A stretch of 64,000 nucleotides of DNA from JBGRQA01 sp041725895 (GTDB taxonomy: Bacteria; Bacteroidota; Bacteroidia; Bacteroidales; Marinifilaceae), in the NCBI GenBank assembly GCA_041725895.1, contig JBGRQA010000001.1, forward strand, positions 307,079 to 371,078, given 5' to 3'. The notes beneath the pieces are model-generated. The model had not been told where the DNA came from, ran no database searches, and saw nothing but the letters and a program-made list of their open reading frames with translations. Position 1 is the first letter of the stretch; every line of letters begins with the position of its first letter. Made by a program: the position numbers and the translations under genes. Shown piece by piece: positions 27,524-36,024 of the stretch.

Positions 27524-30028
27524 GTTCCTGCTTGTCATATTGTTTATCCTTACTATTGGTAGTAAACCATCGGTTGCTCAGAACAAAGAAACAAAGCCAC
27601 TTGCTGGTATTCTTTCAGTTCTTGAGAAGCAGTTCGATGTTGTATTTACCTATGCAGATGAGAATGTTGAGGGAATTGTTGTTGCTTTTCCAAACAAAGA
27701 GGCAAGCCTTGAAGAGTGCCTTGGAGAGCTGGAGAAACAGACCCGATTGAGTTTCATAAAATTGAATGCACGTTACATTGCGATTGTAAAAAGTATGCAT
27801 GACATCATGGTCTCAGGACTTCTCATTGATCAATCCACTAAAGAACATATCGCCCGTGCCGTTGTCTATTCCGAAAATAGCTATGCTTTAAGTGACGAGA
27901 ACGGATATTTTTCCATAAAAGTTAATACGGAAACGGATTCTGTGCTGATGGTAAGGCATACGGGGTACAAACCTTTACATTTAGATCAAAGTATTTGGAG
28001 CAATGACTCATCTATATACGAACTTACTCCAGATGTTCAAGTTCTTGAAGAAGTAGTGGTCAATTATATCGCCAAAGGGCTTGATAAACTACCGGATGGT
28101 TCCATTCAATTGCATACCCAAAACCTGGAGGTTTTGCCGGGATTAGCAGAGCCCGATGTTTTACGCGCCGTTCAAGTTCTGCCAGGTATTCAAAGCGTAA
28201 ACGAAACCGTCTCCAATATCAATACCAGGGGCGGAACCAATGACCAAAGCTTAGTTTTATGGGATGGGGTAAAAATGTATCAAACCGGTCATTTCTTTGG
28301 ATTGGTTTCTGCTTTTAACTCCCATTTGATCCATAAAGCAAGAATCGTAAAAAATGGGACAAGTGCGGCTTTTGATGAGGGAATTTCAGGGATAATTGAT
28401 ATGAAACAGCAGGATTATCCGGTGAACCGTACCGAGATCAGTACCGGCTTCAATATGGTGAGCGCCGATATGATTCTGAAGACCCCTGTATCGAAAAAGC
28501 TATCCCTAATAATGGGGGCCAGGCATTCCATCAGCAACCTGGTACTGACCCCCACCTATAAAAGTTATTACAAGAGAGCCTTTGAGCACACTGAGGTGTT
28601 GCTGGATCAAAAGGGAACTGATAAAACGGTTGATGACTACCGCGATTTCTCGTTTTACGATCTGAGCTGTAAGTTTTTGTATGATGTTTCGGAAAAAGAT
28701 AAAATACGGCTCAGCCTATTGCATGTAAACAACAGTATTGAATACGAAGAGAGTGCCCTGGTTCGGGACACTTTGTACAACAAAAAAAGCCACCTGGGGC
28801 AATCGAGTAGATTAGTCAACCTTAATTACACCCGTTCCTGGAATGAAAACCACGTAACACAATTTTCGACATTTGTTTCCAACTACAATTTGGATGGCAC
28901 CAACGTGTCATTAGCAGACAACCAGCATCACCTTCAAAAAAATGAAGTGATCGATTTGGGGGTAAAACTCGATACAAAGAATAAGATAAATCAAACAATT
29001 GCCTTGTCCGGGGGATATCAGTTTCGGGAAGTGGGGATTCGGAACCAGGACAATATTCGTAAGCCGGATTACTATCGGGATGTAAAGGATGTATTGCGAA
29101 TTCACTCTCTATATGCTGAAGCTGAGGTGAAAGAATTGTTTCCCAAACTGTATTTACGTGCCGGACTACGAACCAACTACTATTCAAAATTCAATGAATT
29201 TTCAGTTGAACCACGAGCAGTAATAAATTACAGGTGGAGTAAGTATTTTTCACTGGAAGCCCAAGCCGAAAAGAAAAGTCAATACACAACACAGCAAATT
29301 GATTATCAAACGGATTTTCTGGGGATTGAAAATCGGAGGTGGGTATTGTCAAACAATCAGAGTGTTCCCCTGTTGAAATGCCATCAGTTTTCCATTGGGA
29401 TGCAGTACAATCGAAAAACCTTTCTTGTATCACTGGAAGGATATACCAAGAAAGTAAACGGAATCATCTCACCAAGCCAGGGGTTTCAGAACCAATTTCA
29501 ATATGTTTATGGCATTGGGGAATACAATGCACAGGGGATAGAATTGCTGGTGAATAAGCGTTTCAAACAATCCAATTTCTGGATGAATTACGCTCTTACC
29601 CAAAACGAATATTATTTTCAGGAGTTTATTCCACCAGCTTTCCCAATAACCTTGATATAAGGCATGCTTTATCGTTGGGAGGAAGTTACCATACCAGGCA
29701 TGTTGAAGTTTCAGGGGGATTCAACTACAGGACAGGAAAACCCTATACAAAGCCTTCTCAGGAAAGCACCAGCGTGAGCAATAACATTGCTTACGAATCC
29801 CCCAATAGTTCCCATCTGGACGAATATATCCGGTTGGATTTTTCTGCCAGATACAAGTTCAATATTCGGAAGGCAAAAGGAGAATTGGGTATTTCGTTTT
29901 GGAATGTTCTAAACCGGAAAAATGTAATTAATGTTTTCTACCGGCAAAATGATAACAACGAAATCGAACAAGTCACCCAAAATGCTTTGGGATTCACCCC
30001 CAATTTGAGTTTGAGGCTAAAATTCTAA
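27510..30028 (+). pseudogene. TonB-dependent receptor with STN domain, frameshifted near the 3' end
   Basis: Outer-membrane transducing receptor. Translation seems to start at TTG 27510, overlapping fecR by 14 bp and giving the signal MKANRFLLVILFILTIGSKPSVAQ. Domains: STN (about 30-95), carboxypeptidase-regulatory-like (about 98-165), plug (LPGLAEPDVLRAVQVLPGIQ, NTRGGTNDQSLVLWDG) and beta-barrel. The first frame stops at 29660, but the next frame continues the barrel without a break (PNNLDIRHALSLGGSY through a terminal LSLRLKF). Restoring one base in the TTTCCC tract at 29639-29644 gives one 839-residue protein. So a single-base deletion, a sequencing error or programmed slippage breaks the gene. 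Without repair, it lacks about 128 residues including the C-terminal strand needed for barrel insertion. No SusD partner follows. Confidence 0.85.
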
Positions 30029-30066
30029 ATTGTGCATTAGTGATGAGTGGAGCTTTTGAAAAAAAA

Positions 30067-30101
30067 AGAATCCCGCTAAATGCTTGATTTAACGGGATTC
30101 T
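30067..30101. terminator. Bidirectional terminator between the TonB receptor and tmRNA
   Basis: Arms AGAATCCCG / CGGGATTCT with additional TAAA/TTTA pairing inside, flanked by A8 on the left and T5 on the right, so it serves both converging transcripts. Confidence 0.85.
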
Positions 30102-30117
30102 TTTTGATGAATTAAAA

Positions 30118-30518
30118 GTGGAGCTGGAGGGTTTCGAACCCTCGTCCAAACATGGAACCCATAAGCTTTCTACATGTTTAGCGCTTTGTTAATTTTCGAG
30201 AAAGGGTTGGGTAAGCGCACCCGAGACCAATCCTTATCTTCTAAATTTCGCCGACTCCCCGAAGCTTGAAGTCAACTAACCTCATATTGTCTGCACCCCA
30301 TATACTGACCGGAATAAGGTAAAACCATCAGCGGGATGTCCTGTCTCCACTACCTTGAGCGGTGATTAAGCTTTAATCTACTATGATTCGATTAAGCAGC
30401 AAGAGCGTAGTTATTTTCGCCAATTACAAGTTTGAGACCTGAGATTTACGAGCCAGAATCACAAAGCTCGACATGCTTACATACCAATTCTACATGCTGT
30501 CAAAACCATGTCAACCCC
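30118..30518 (-). ncRNA. ssrA: tmRNA
   Basis: Transfer-messenger RNA that rescues stalled ribosomes. On the minus strand the 5' end GGGGTTGAC pairs as an acceptor stem with the 3' end CAGCTCC, and a T-arm with GGGTTCGAAACCC precedes it. The tag frame at 30421-30392 reads GGC GAA AAT AAC TAC GCT CTT GCT GCT TAA, encoding GENNYALAA, a typical Bacteroidota tag. After the discriminator A only the first C of CCA is encoded, so the tail must be added. Length is about 400 nt. Boundaries are from pairing by eye. Confidence 0.95.
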
Positions 30519-30529
30519 GGTATTCAGTA

Positions 30530-30537
30530 CAAAATTA
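30530..30537 (-). promoter_or_regulatory. -7 element of the tmRNA promoter
   Basis: TAATTTTG on the minus strand, a perfect TAnnTTTG, ends 11 nt before the mature tmRNA 5' end, leaving a short leader for RNase P. No clear -33 element. Confidence 0.55.
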
Positions 30538-30650
30538 GTAAATAATTAGGATATTCCTCCGAATTAAACTGAATATTTTACTGGAAATTAAAGAGTAAAT
30601 TGTCTATATTTAAGTAACGTCTTATGTAAATATTCAATAATCTGCGTTTT

Positions 30651-31886
30651 ATGAGTAATAGAATTAGAGTTGGCGTCTTGCGGGAAACGAAGAATCCGCC
30701 CGATCGAAGAGTCGCTATTCCCCCCAGCGTGGGACAAAAAGTACTGGAAAAATATCCGGATGTTAGTATTTTTGTTCAGCCCAGTGATATTCGTTGCTAT
30801 ACGGATGGTGAATATCGGGAGGCAGGCTATTTTTTAACCGAAGATCTGCGTGAGTGTGATATTTTGGTGGGGGTGAAGGAAGTTCATATTCCGACTCTGA
30901 TTCCGGGTAGAACCTACCTGTTTTTCTCCCATACTGGCAAAAAGCAGCCTCACAATCAAAAATTATTACAGGAGGCGGCCAGGCGTAAAATCACCCTTAT
31001 CGATTATGAATATCTTAGTGATGTCAATCACAACCGGGTGGTTGCCTTTGGTCATTGGGCCGGTGTTGTGGGGGCCTACAAAGCCTTGCGGGCAAGGGGG
31101 ATGCGGACTGATTTTTTTGATCTGCCTCCGGCAAGTTCATGTGAGGATATGCAAGAGATGTACGATTGTTTAAGGCAGGTGCAGTTGCGTCCCATTAAGA
31201 TCCTGGTTACCGGCGGTGGCCGAGTGGCCATGGGGGCCATGCAAACCATAAGAGTTTTGAATATTCGGGAAGTTACGCCCCAGGAATTCCTTACTCAGGA
31301 ATTTGAGGAACCGGTGGTTTGTCGCTTGGATCCTGAGCATTATGTGGAACGAAAGGATGGTGCGCCATTTGACCTGCAGCATTTTTTTGAGCATCCTCAA
31401 TTGTATCAATCCACTTTTAAGCCCTATACCAAGGTGACAGATCTGTATATTGCCTGTCACTACTGGGATCCCAGATCCCCTAAATTCATGACTCCGGAAG
31501 ATTACCGGGAGGATGATTTTCGAATATCGGTAATTGCCGATGTGAGTTGCGATTTGTATGGTCCAATTCCATCGACCTTAAGAGCCTCTACAATTGCTGA
31601 TTCTTTCTATGGCTACGATCGATTCAGCGGCGAGGAGGCCATTCCTTTTGTGGACAAGCGAAATGTTACCGTGATGGCCGTGGATAATTTGCCAGGCGAA
31701 CTGCCACGGGATGCTTCCCTGGATTTTGGACAAGCCTTGTTTGATCGGGTTTTTGATTCTCTTTTTGGAGAGGATAGGGAGGGAATTATTGAGCGGGCCA
31801 CCATTCTGAAAAATGGGGAACTAACCCGGCCTTTTGCGTACCTTAAGGATTATCTTCAGGGGAAAGAGGAGCTATTGGTGAAATAG
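30651..31886 (+). CDS. Alanine dehydrogenase / saccharopine dehydrogenase-family NAD(P) oxidoreductase
   Basis: A 411-residue cytosolic oxidoreductase. The N-terminal half has the AlaDH/PNT signature (VGVLRETKNPPDRRVAIPP, residues 7-25, and YEYLSDVNHNRVVAFGHWAGVVGAY about 118-142). A Rossmann nucleotide site follows near 185-200 (ILVTGGGRVAMGAMQ). The C-terminal half has VIADVSCDLYGPIPST and VMAVDNLPGELPRDAS, more like lysine-forming saccharopine dehydrogenases than classical alanine dehydrogenase. The substrate is therefore undecided. Single gene between the tmRNA and the convergent rpe, ending in a shared terminator. Confidence 0.85.
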   Translation: MSNRIRVGVLRETKNPPDRRVAIPPSVGQKVLEKYPDVSIFVQPSDIRCYTDGEYREAGYFLTEDLRECDILVGVKEVHIPTLIPGRTYLFFSHTGKKQPHNQKLLQEAARRKITLIDYEYLSDVNHNRVVAFGHWAGVVGAYKALRARGMRTDFFDLPPASSCEDMQEMYDCLRQVQLRPIKILVTGGGRVAMGAMQTIRVLNIREVTPQEFLTQEFEEPVVCRLDPEHYVERKDGAPFDLQHFFEHPQLYQSTFKPYTKVTDLYIACHYWDPRSPKFMTPEDYREDDFRISVIADVSCDLYGPIPSTLRASTIADSFYGYDRFSGEEAIPFVDKRNVTVMAVDNLPGELPRDASLDFGQALFDRVFDSLFGEDREGIIERATILKNGELTRPFAYLKDYLQGKEELLVK

Positions 31887-31900
31887 AAATTTGAGATGCA

Positions 31901-31939
31901 AGCATAAAAAAAGCTGCCTTTTGGGCAGCTTTTTATGCT
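31901..31939. terminator. Bidirectional terminator between the dehydrogenase and rpe
   Basis: Long A/T-flanked stem: AGCAT-A7-GCTGCC on the left and GGCAGC-T5-ATGCT on the right, between convergent stops at 31886 and 31952. Confidence 0.85.
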
Positions 31940-31951
31940 AATATTTCTTTT

Positions 31952-32602
31952 TTATAAATTCTTCAGATTGCTGATGGTAGTTGTGGGATTCTCAGCTCCA
32001 AAAACGAAACTTCCTGCAACCAGAGCATTGGCACCGGCTTCCAGTAGTTTTTTACCTGTTTCTAGGTTCACACCACCGTCTACTTCGATGATCACATCGG
32101 CATTCTTTGCCTCAATCATGGCCTTCAGCTTTTTCACCTTGTCGTAGGTGTTTTCAATGAAGCTTTGTCCGCCAAAACCAGGATTTACACTCATCAGTAA
32201 AACCAGGTCGATTTCACCAATCAAATCTTCCAGCAGGTGAACCGGAGTGTGAGGATTCAGCGAAACACCGGCTTTCATTCCTTTGGATTTGATGTTTTGA
32301 ATGGTGCGGTGAAGATGAGTACAAGCTTCGTAATGCACGGTCAGGATATCGGCACCGGCTTTTTGGAAATGCTCGATGTAACGATCCGGATCAACGATCA
32401 TCAGGTGAACGTCCAGTGGTTTTTTAGCAATTTTGTTGATTTGTGAAATAACCGGCAAACCATAGGAAATGTTGGGTACAAATACCCCATCCATAACGTC
32501 CAAGTGAAACCAGTCGGCTTCACTTTGGTTCACCATTTCGATGTCTTTTTTTAAGTTGGTAAAGTCTGCCGAAAGCAGCGATGGAGATATAAAAGGTTTC
32601 AT
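31952..32602 (-). CDS. rpe: Ribulose-phosphate 3-epimerase
   Basis: Interconverts ribulose 5-phosphate and xylulose 5-phosphate in the pentose phosphate pathway. The 216-residue TIM barrel begins MKPFISPSLLSADF at ATG 32602; an upstream in-frame TTG only adds seven residues. Metal/catalytic residues H33 and D35 lie in WFHLDVMDGVFVPN, a histidine in TVHYEA, and the second aspartate in IEVDGGVN. The phosphate-binding loop is ALVAGSFVFG. Length is standard. Separated from the upstream rpoD by that gene's terminator. Confidence 0.97.
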   Translation of the reverse strand: MKPFISPSLLSADFTNLKKDIEMVNQSEADWFHLDVMDGVFVPNISYGLPVISQINKIAKKPLDVHLMIVDPDRYIEHFQKAGADILTVHYEACTHLHRTIQNIKSKGMKAGVSLNPHTPVHLLEDLIGEIDLVLLMSVNPGFGGQSFIENTYDKVKKLKAMIEAKNADVIIEVDGGVNLETGKKLLEAGANALVAGSFVFGAENPTTTISNLKNL

Positions 32603-32723
32603 AGGTATAGAATTTATTTTCAACGCTTGAAGGGAACATCCATTCGGGTTCTATTTGGCGCTGAAGCCCAACAGTTCCCGGATATTTCCTCCTGAAGTTT
32701 ATAAATTGTTAAGAGGTTTGGCG

Positions 32724-32731
32724 CAAAGATA
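32724..32731 (-). promoter_or_regulatory. -7 element upstream of rpe
   Basis: TATCTTTG on the minus strand, a perfect TAnnTTTG, just after the rpoD terminator in transcription order. It would give an rpe leader of about 115 nt. No -33 TTTG at the usual distance. Confidence 0.45.
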
Positions 32732-32743
32732 TAAAATAAAAAA

Positions 32744-32788
32744 GGATAAGCTCATTTTGCCTGTAAAAATGCAAATTGGAGCTTATCC
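32744..32788 (-). terminator. rpoD terminator
   Basis: Ten-base-pair stem GGATAAGCTC / GAGCTTATCC, extended by near-complementary ATTTTGC / GCAAATT, followed leftward by a T-rich tract. Confidence 0.85.
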
Positions 32789-32818
32789 CAAAAATTTCTT
32801 TTCGCGTAAAGGTTAGTG

Positions 32819-33685
32819 CTACTGTCCTAAATAAGTTTTTAGGATTTTGCTACGGAAAGTGGTTTTTAATCGTTTGATGGCCTTTTCCTTGATTTGTCGA
32901 ACACGTTCGCGGGTTAGGCCAAATTCCTTGCCTATTTCCTCAAGGGAATAGGGCGGCTTACCGTTAAGGCCAAAGTACAAGCGTACAATGGAGGCCTCAC
33001 GTTTAGAGAGGGTTGATAGAGAGCGGTCAATTTCTTTACGTAATGAGTCCCGAATAAGCTCCTTGTCGGGGCTGATGGCCTCGGTGGCAAGGAGGATGTC
33101 GTAGAGGGTGTTTTCCTCTTCCGGGTTTAGGGGTGCATCCATGGATACATGTCGGCCGGAAGCCTTTAAAGCCTCTTTAACATCTTTGGGACTCATTTCC
33201 AGGATGTGTGCAATCTCCTCAGCGGAGGGTTCGCGTTGAAACTCCTGCTCCAAAACCGAAAAGGTTTTGTTGATTTTGTTGATGGAACCAATCTTGTTGA
33301 GCGGAAGTCGAACAATTCGGGCCTGTTCTGCCAATGCCTGAAGGATGGATTGACGAATCCACCATACCGCATAGGATATGAACTTGAACCCTCTTGTTTC
33401 ATCGAACCTCTGTGCTGCCTTGATCAAGCCCAGGTTTCCTTCATTTATCAAATCAGGAAGGCTTAGTCCCTGATTCTGATACTGCTTGGAAACCGAAACT
33501 ACAAATCGAAGATTACACTTGATGAGTCGATCCAGAGCCTCCTTATTACCCTTGCGTATCCGCCGGGCCAATTGAACCTCTTCTTCTGCCGAGATCAGCT
33601 CTACCTTTCCAATTTCATGGAGGTATTTGTCGAGCGAAGGAGTTTCTCTGTTTGTTACTTGTTTGGTAATCTTTAGCTGCCTCAT
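32819..33685 (-). CDS. rpoD: Primary RNA polymerase sigma factor (Bacteroidota type)
   Basis: Housekeeping sigma factor of 288 residues, much shorter than the proteobacterial RpoD because region 1.1 and the non-conserved insertion are absent, as in the Bacteroides SigABfr group. Region 1.2 (SLDKYLHEIGKVELISAEEE, about 17-36), region 2 (NLRFVVSVSKQYQNQGLSLPDLINEGNLGL through FISYAVWWIRQSILQAL), region 3, and region 4 (YSLEEIGKEFGLTRERVRQIKEKAIKRLK near the C-terminus) are all present. This class recognises TTTG / TAnnTTTG promoters, which fits candidates seen elsewhere here. Divergent from rho across a 320-bp gap. Confidence 0.96.
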   Translation of the reverse strand: MRQLKITKQVTNRETPSLDKYLHEIGKVELISAEEEVQLARRIRKGNKEALDRLIKCNLRFVVSVSKQYQNQGLSLPDLINEGNLGLIKAAQRFDETRGFKFISYAVWWIRQSILQALAEQARIVRLPLNKIGSINKINKTFSVLEQEFQREPSAEEIAHILEMSPKDVKEALKASGRHVSMDAPLNPEEENTLYDILLATEAISPDKELIRDSLRKEIDRSLSTLSKREASIVRLYFGLNGKPPYSLEEIGKEFGLTRERVRQIKEKAIKRLKTTFRSKILKTYLGQ

Positions 33686-34005
33686 AAAAGGGGAAAATGG
33701 AATTTAATGATTAGTGAAAAACAAGCTTAATATTTAAATATAGCAAAATGATTTTAGAAATGAAATTCCTTTGCGAATACTTTTCTTTAGTTTACAGTTA
33801 GTTATGGGAGCTGTTTTCGGCGGGAGAAAGCCGTTGTGGATTATTTTACCTATTTTTTTTGTGAATTATAACTTATTGTGTAATATTGCAAAAGAATTCC
33901 AATCAATTCTACTCATTTAGAGATCAAAAGACCAATTCCCATTTTTTTTCTTAAGATTTCTATCGATAAATATTCACCCATATATAAAATATTAAAAGTC
34001 ATTTT
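33686..34005. other. AT-rich divergent region between rpoD and rho
   Basis: A 320-bp non-coding gap that must contain promoters for both genes. I see only imperfect -7 matches and no open reading frame, repeat or structured leader I can support. Confidence 0.5.
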
Positions 34006-35655
34006 ATGTACGACATTCTTGAATTGAACAAGAAGCTTGTGCCTGAATTGCGTGAAATTGCTAAGGAGCTCAAGATTAAAAAAATAGAGTCCTTTAAAAA
34101 GCAAGACTTGATATACAAAATTCTGGACCAACAAGCCATTGTGGCTTCTGAAATGAAACCCACCGAGAAAAAGCCCACCCGCAAACGGATAAAGAGAACC
34201 GAAGGCGAACAGAAAACTCCTGAAAAGAAGAGTGCTGATTCAGCCGCTTCATCCAAACCTTCCCGCCGAAGAAAGAGGACTGAAGAGGTTAAAGAGAAGG
34301 CTGAGGAAAAGCCTAAACAAGAAGTTCCGGTAAAGGCTGCAGTTGAGGAGAAAGTTGCACCCAAAGCCGAAGTTCCTGTTGCAGCGGCTCCTGCTGCTGC
34401 CCCTAAAAAAGTGGAAGCAGAGAAAGAAGTGAGAGGACCTAAAGAGGATCAAAAAGAAAAGGGCAGAGGCGATCGGGACCGAGGTCAAGGCAAAAAACGT
34501 TTTGATAAGCGGGAAAAGGAGAAAATGTTCGATTTTGATGGTATCATCAGTAGCTCCGGGGTACTGGAAATAATGCCTGATGGATATGGATTCCTTCGTT
34601 CTTCCGACTATAATTATCTGAATTCTCCGGATGATATCTACGTTTCTCAATCTCAGATTAAATTGTTTGGATTGAAGACCGGTGATACTGTTTTGGGAAG
34701 CATTCGTCCTCCCAAAGAAGGGGAGAAATATTTCCCATTGATCAAAGTGGAGAAAATTAACGGTCGTTTGCCGGAAATGGTTCGAGATCGTGTTCCGTTT
34801 GATCATTTGACTCCTCTTTTCCCGGATGAGAAATTCAACCTGACCGGAAGTGGAAAGAGTACTTTGTCTACCCGTATCGTTGATATGTTTGCTCCTATCG
34901 GAAAGGGACAACGTGGTTTGATCGTGGCTCAGCCTAAAACTGGTAAAACCGTTCTTTTGAAGGAAGTGGCCAATGCTATTGCAGCAAACCATCCTGAAGC
35001 TTATTTGATCATATTGTTGATTGACGAGCGTCCTGAAGAGGTAACCGATATGGCTCGTAGCGTGAATGGAGAAGTAATTTCTTCAACATTTGATGAGCCT
35101 GCAGAGCGTCACGTTCGTGTGGCCAATATTGTTTTGGAGAAAGCCAAGCGTATGGTGGAGTGTGGCCACGACGTAGTGATCCTGCTGGATTCGATTACTC
35201 GTTTGGCTCGTGCTTACAATACCGTATCGCCAGCTTCCGGTAAAGTATTATCTGGTGGTGTGGATGCCAATGCACTGCACAAACCAAAGCGTTTCTTTGG
35301 AGCTGCCCGTAACATCGAGAACGGAGGTTCGCTTACTATTCTTGCGACAGCACTGACTGAGACCGGATCGAAAATGGATGATGTGATCTTCGAAGAATTT
35401 AAGGGAACCGGTAATATGGAACTGCAGTTGGATCGTAAGCTGTCCAACAAGCGAATTTATCCTGCTGTGGATATTACCGCTTCAAGTACACGTCGTGAGG
35501 ACTTGTTGATTGACGAGAGCGTCCTGAACCGTGTATGGATCCTGCGGAACTATCTAACCGATATGAATTCTTTGGAAGCAATGCAATTCCTAAGCGATCG
35601 TTTGAGAAAGACTTCTTCCAACGAAGAATTCCTTATCTCTATGAACGACAAGTAG
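34006..35655 (+). CDS. rho: Transcription termination factor Rho with a long disordered insertion
   Basis: Hexameric RNA-dependent ATPase that ends transcription. 549 residues against about 420 in E. coli. N-terminal SAP-like domain (1-50), then about 125 residues of Lys/Glu/Pro/Ala-rich low complexity (about 50-175: KPTEKKPTRKRIKR, repeated KAEEKPKQE-like stretches, RGDRDRGQGKKR), then the cold-shock RNA-binding domain (GVLEIMPDGYGFLRS, DIYVSQSQI) and the ATPase: Walker A PKTGKT (P310-T315), Walker B VILLDSITRLARA, Q-loop and R-loop through the C-terminus. Such insertions are usual in Bacteroidota, and that of B. thetaiotaomicron is reported to drive phase separation. Strong terminator follows. 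Confidence 0.97.
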   Translation: MYDILELNKKLVPELREIAKELKIKKIESFKKQDLIYKILDQQAIVASEMKPTEKKPTRKRIKRTEGEQKTPEKKSADSAASSKPSRRRKRTEEVKEKAEEKPKQEVPVKAAVEEKVAPKAEVPVAAAPAAAPKKVEAEKEVRGPKEDQKEKGRGDRDRGQGKKRFDKREKEKMFDFDGIISSSGVLEIMPDGYGFLRSSDYNYLNSPDDIYVSQSQIKLFGLKTGDTVLGSIRPPKEGEKYFPLIKVEKINGRLPEMVRDRVPFDHLTPLFPDEKFNLTGSGKSTLSTRIVDMFAPIGKGQRGLIVAQPKTGKTVLLKEVANAIAANHPEAYLIILLIDERPEEVTDMARSVNGEVISSTFDEPAERHVRVANIVLEKAKRMVECGHDVVILLDSITRLARAYNTVSPASGKVLSGGVDANALHKPKRFFGAARNIENGGSLTILATALTETGSKMDDVIFEEFKGTGNMELQLDRKLSNKRIYPAVDITASSTRREDLLIDESVLNRVWILRNYLTDMNSLEAMQFLSDRLRKTSSNEEFLISMNDK

Positions 35656-35674
35656 TCTAAGAAATAATTTGCAG

Positions 35675-35714
35675 GAAAGGGTGATGGTTTGACCATCACC
35701 CTTTCTTTTTTTTA
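35675..35714 (+). terminator. rho terminator
   Basis: Fourteen-base-pair stem GAAAGGGTGATGGT / ACCATCACCCTTTC with a 3-nt loop, followed by T8-9. Confidence 0.92.
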
Positions 35715-35792
35715 GGGCCGATGGTCTGGAATACCTGTGTATATAGGCTTCACAGCCAGTTTGTTTCTTATTTTAAACAAGTATAAATTGCA

Positions 35793-35838
35793 AAAACCAT
35801 ACAGTTTTGTAATCTCGACATTACAAAACTATGGTTTT
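35793..35838. promoter_or_regulatory. Large inverted repeat upstream of the AAA ATPase gene
   Basis: Arms AAAACCATA-CA-GTTTTGTAAT and ATTACAAAAC-TATGGTTTT (19 bp paired, CA bulge) around a 6-nt loop, just before a TAAATTTG box. Position suggests an operator, but AT-rich terminator-like activity is not excluded. Confidence 0.5.
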
Positions 35839-35844
35839 ATTCTC

Positions 35845-35852
35845 TAAATTTG
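35845..35852 (+). promoter_or_regulatory. Candidate -7 element TAAATTTG
   Basis: Perfect TAnnTTTG about 170 bp before the ATPase start, directly after the inverted repeat. No -33 TTTG is seen at 17-21 bp, since that space is filled by the right arm of the repeat. Confidence 0.4.
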
Positions 35853-36024
35853 CCTGTGTGGAGCAGTCAATGAGATAAGATCTATCTGATTTTTTAGCTC
35901 CGACTAGTTTTCTTCCATGGGATGTCACTTGTGTCAGGGAAGGGAGGAGATAGAGATGGAATGATTTTCTTAAAAACTATTTTTTGGAACCATTCGGTCA
36001 TTAAACAGGCAAATTGAATATTGA

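Larger units (their letters stand above)
35656..36024. other. Intergenic region before the AAA ATPase
   Basis: A 369-bp gap holding the rho terminator, a large inverted repeat and a candidate -7 box, listed separately. No supported gene. Confidence 0.6.
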
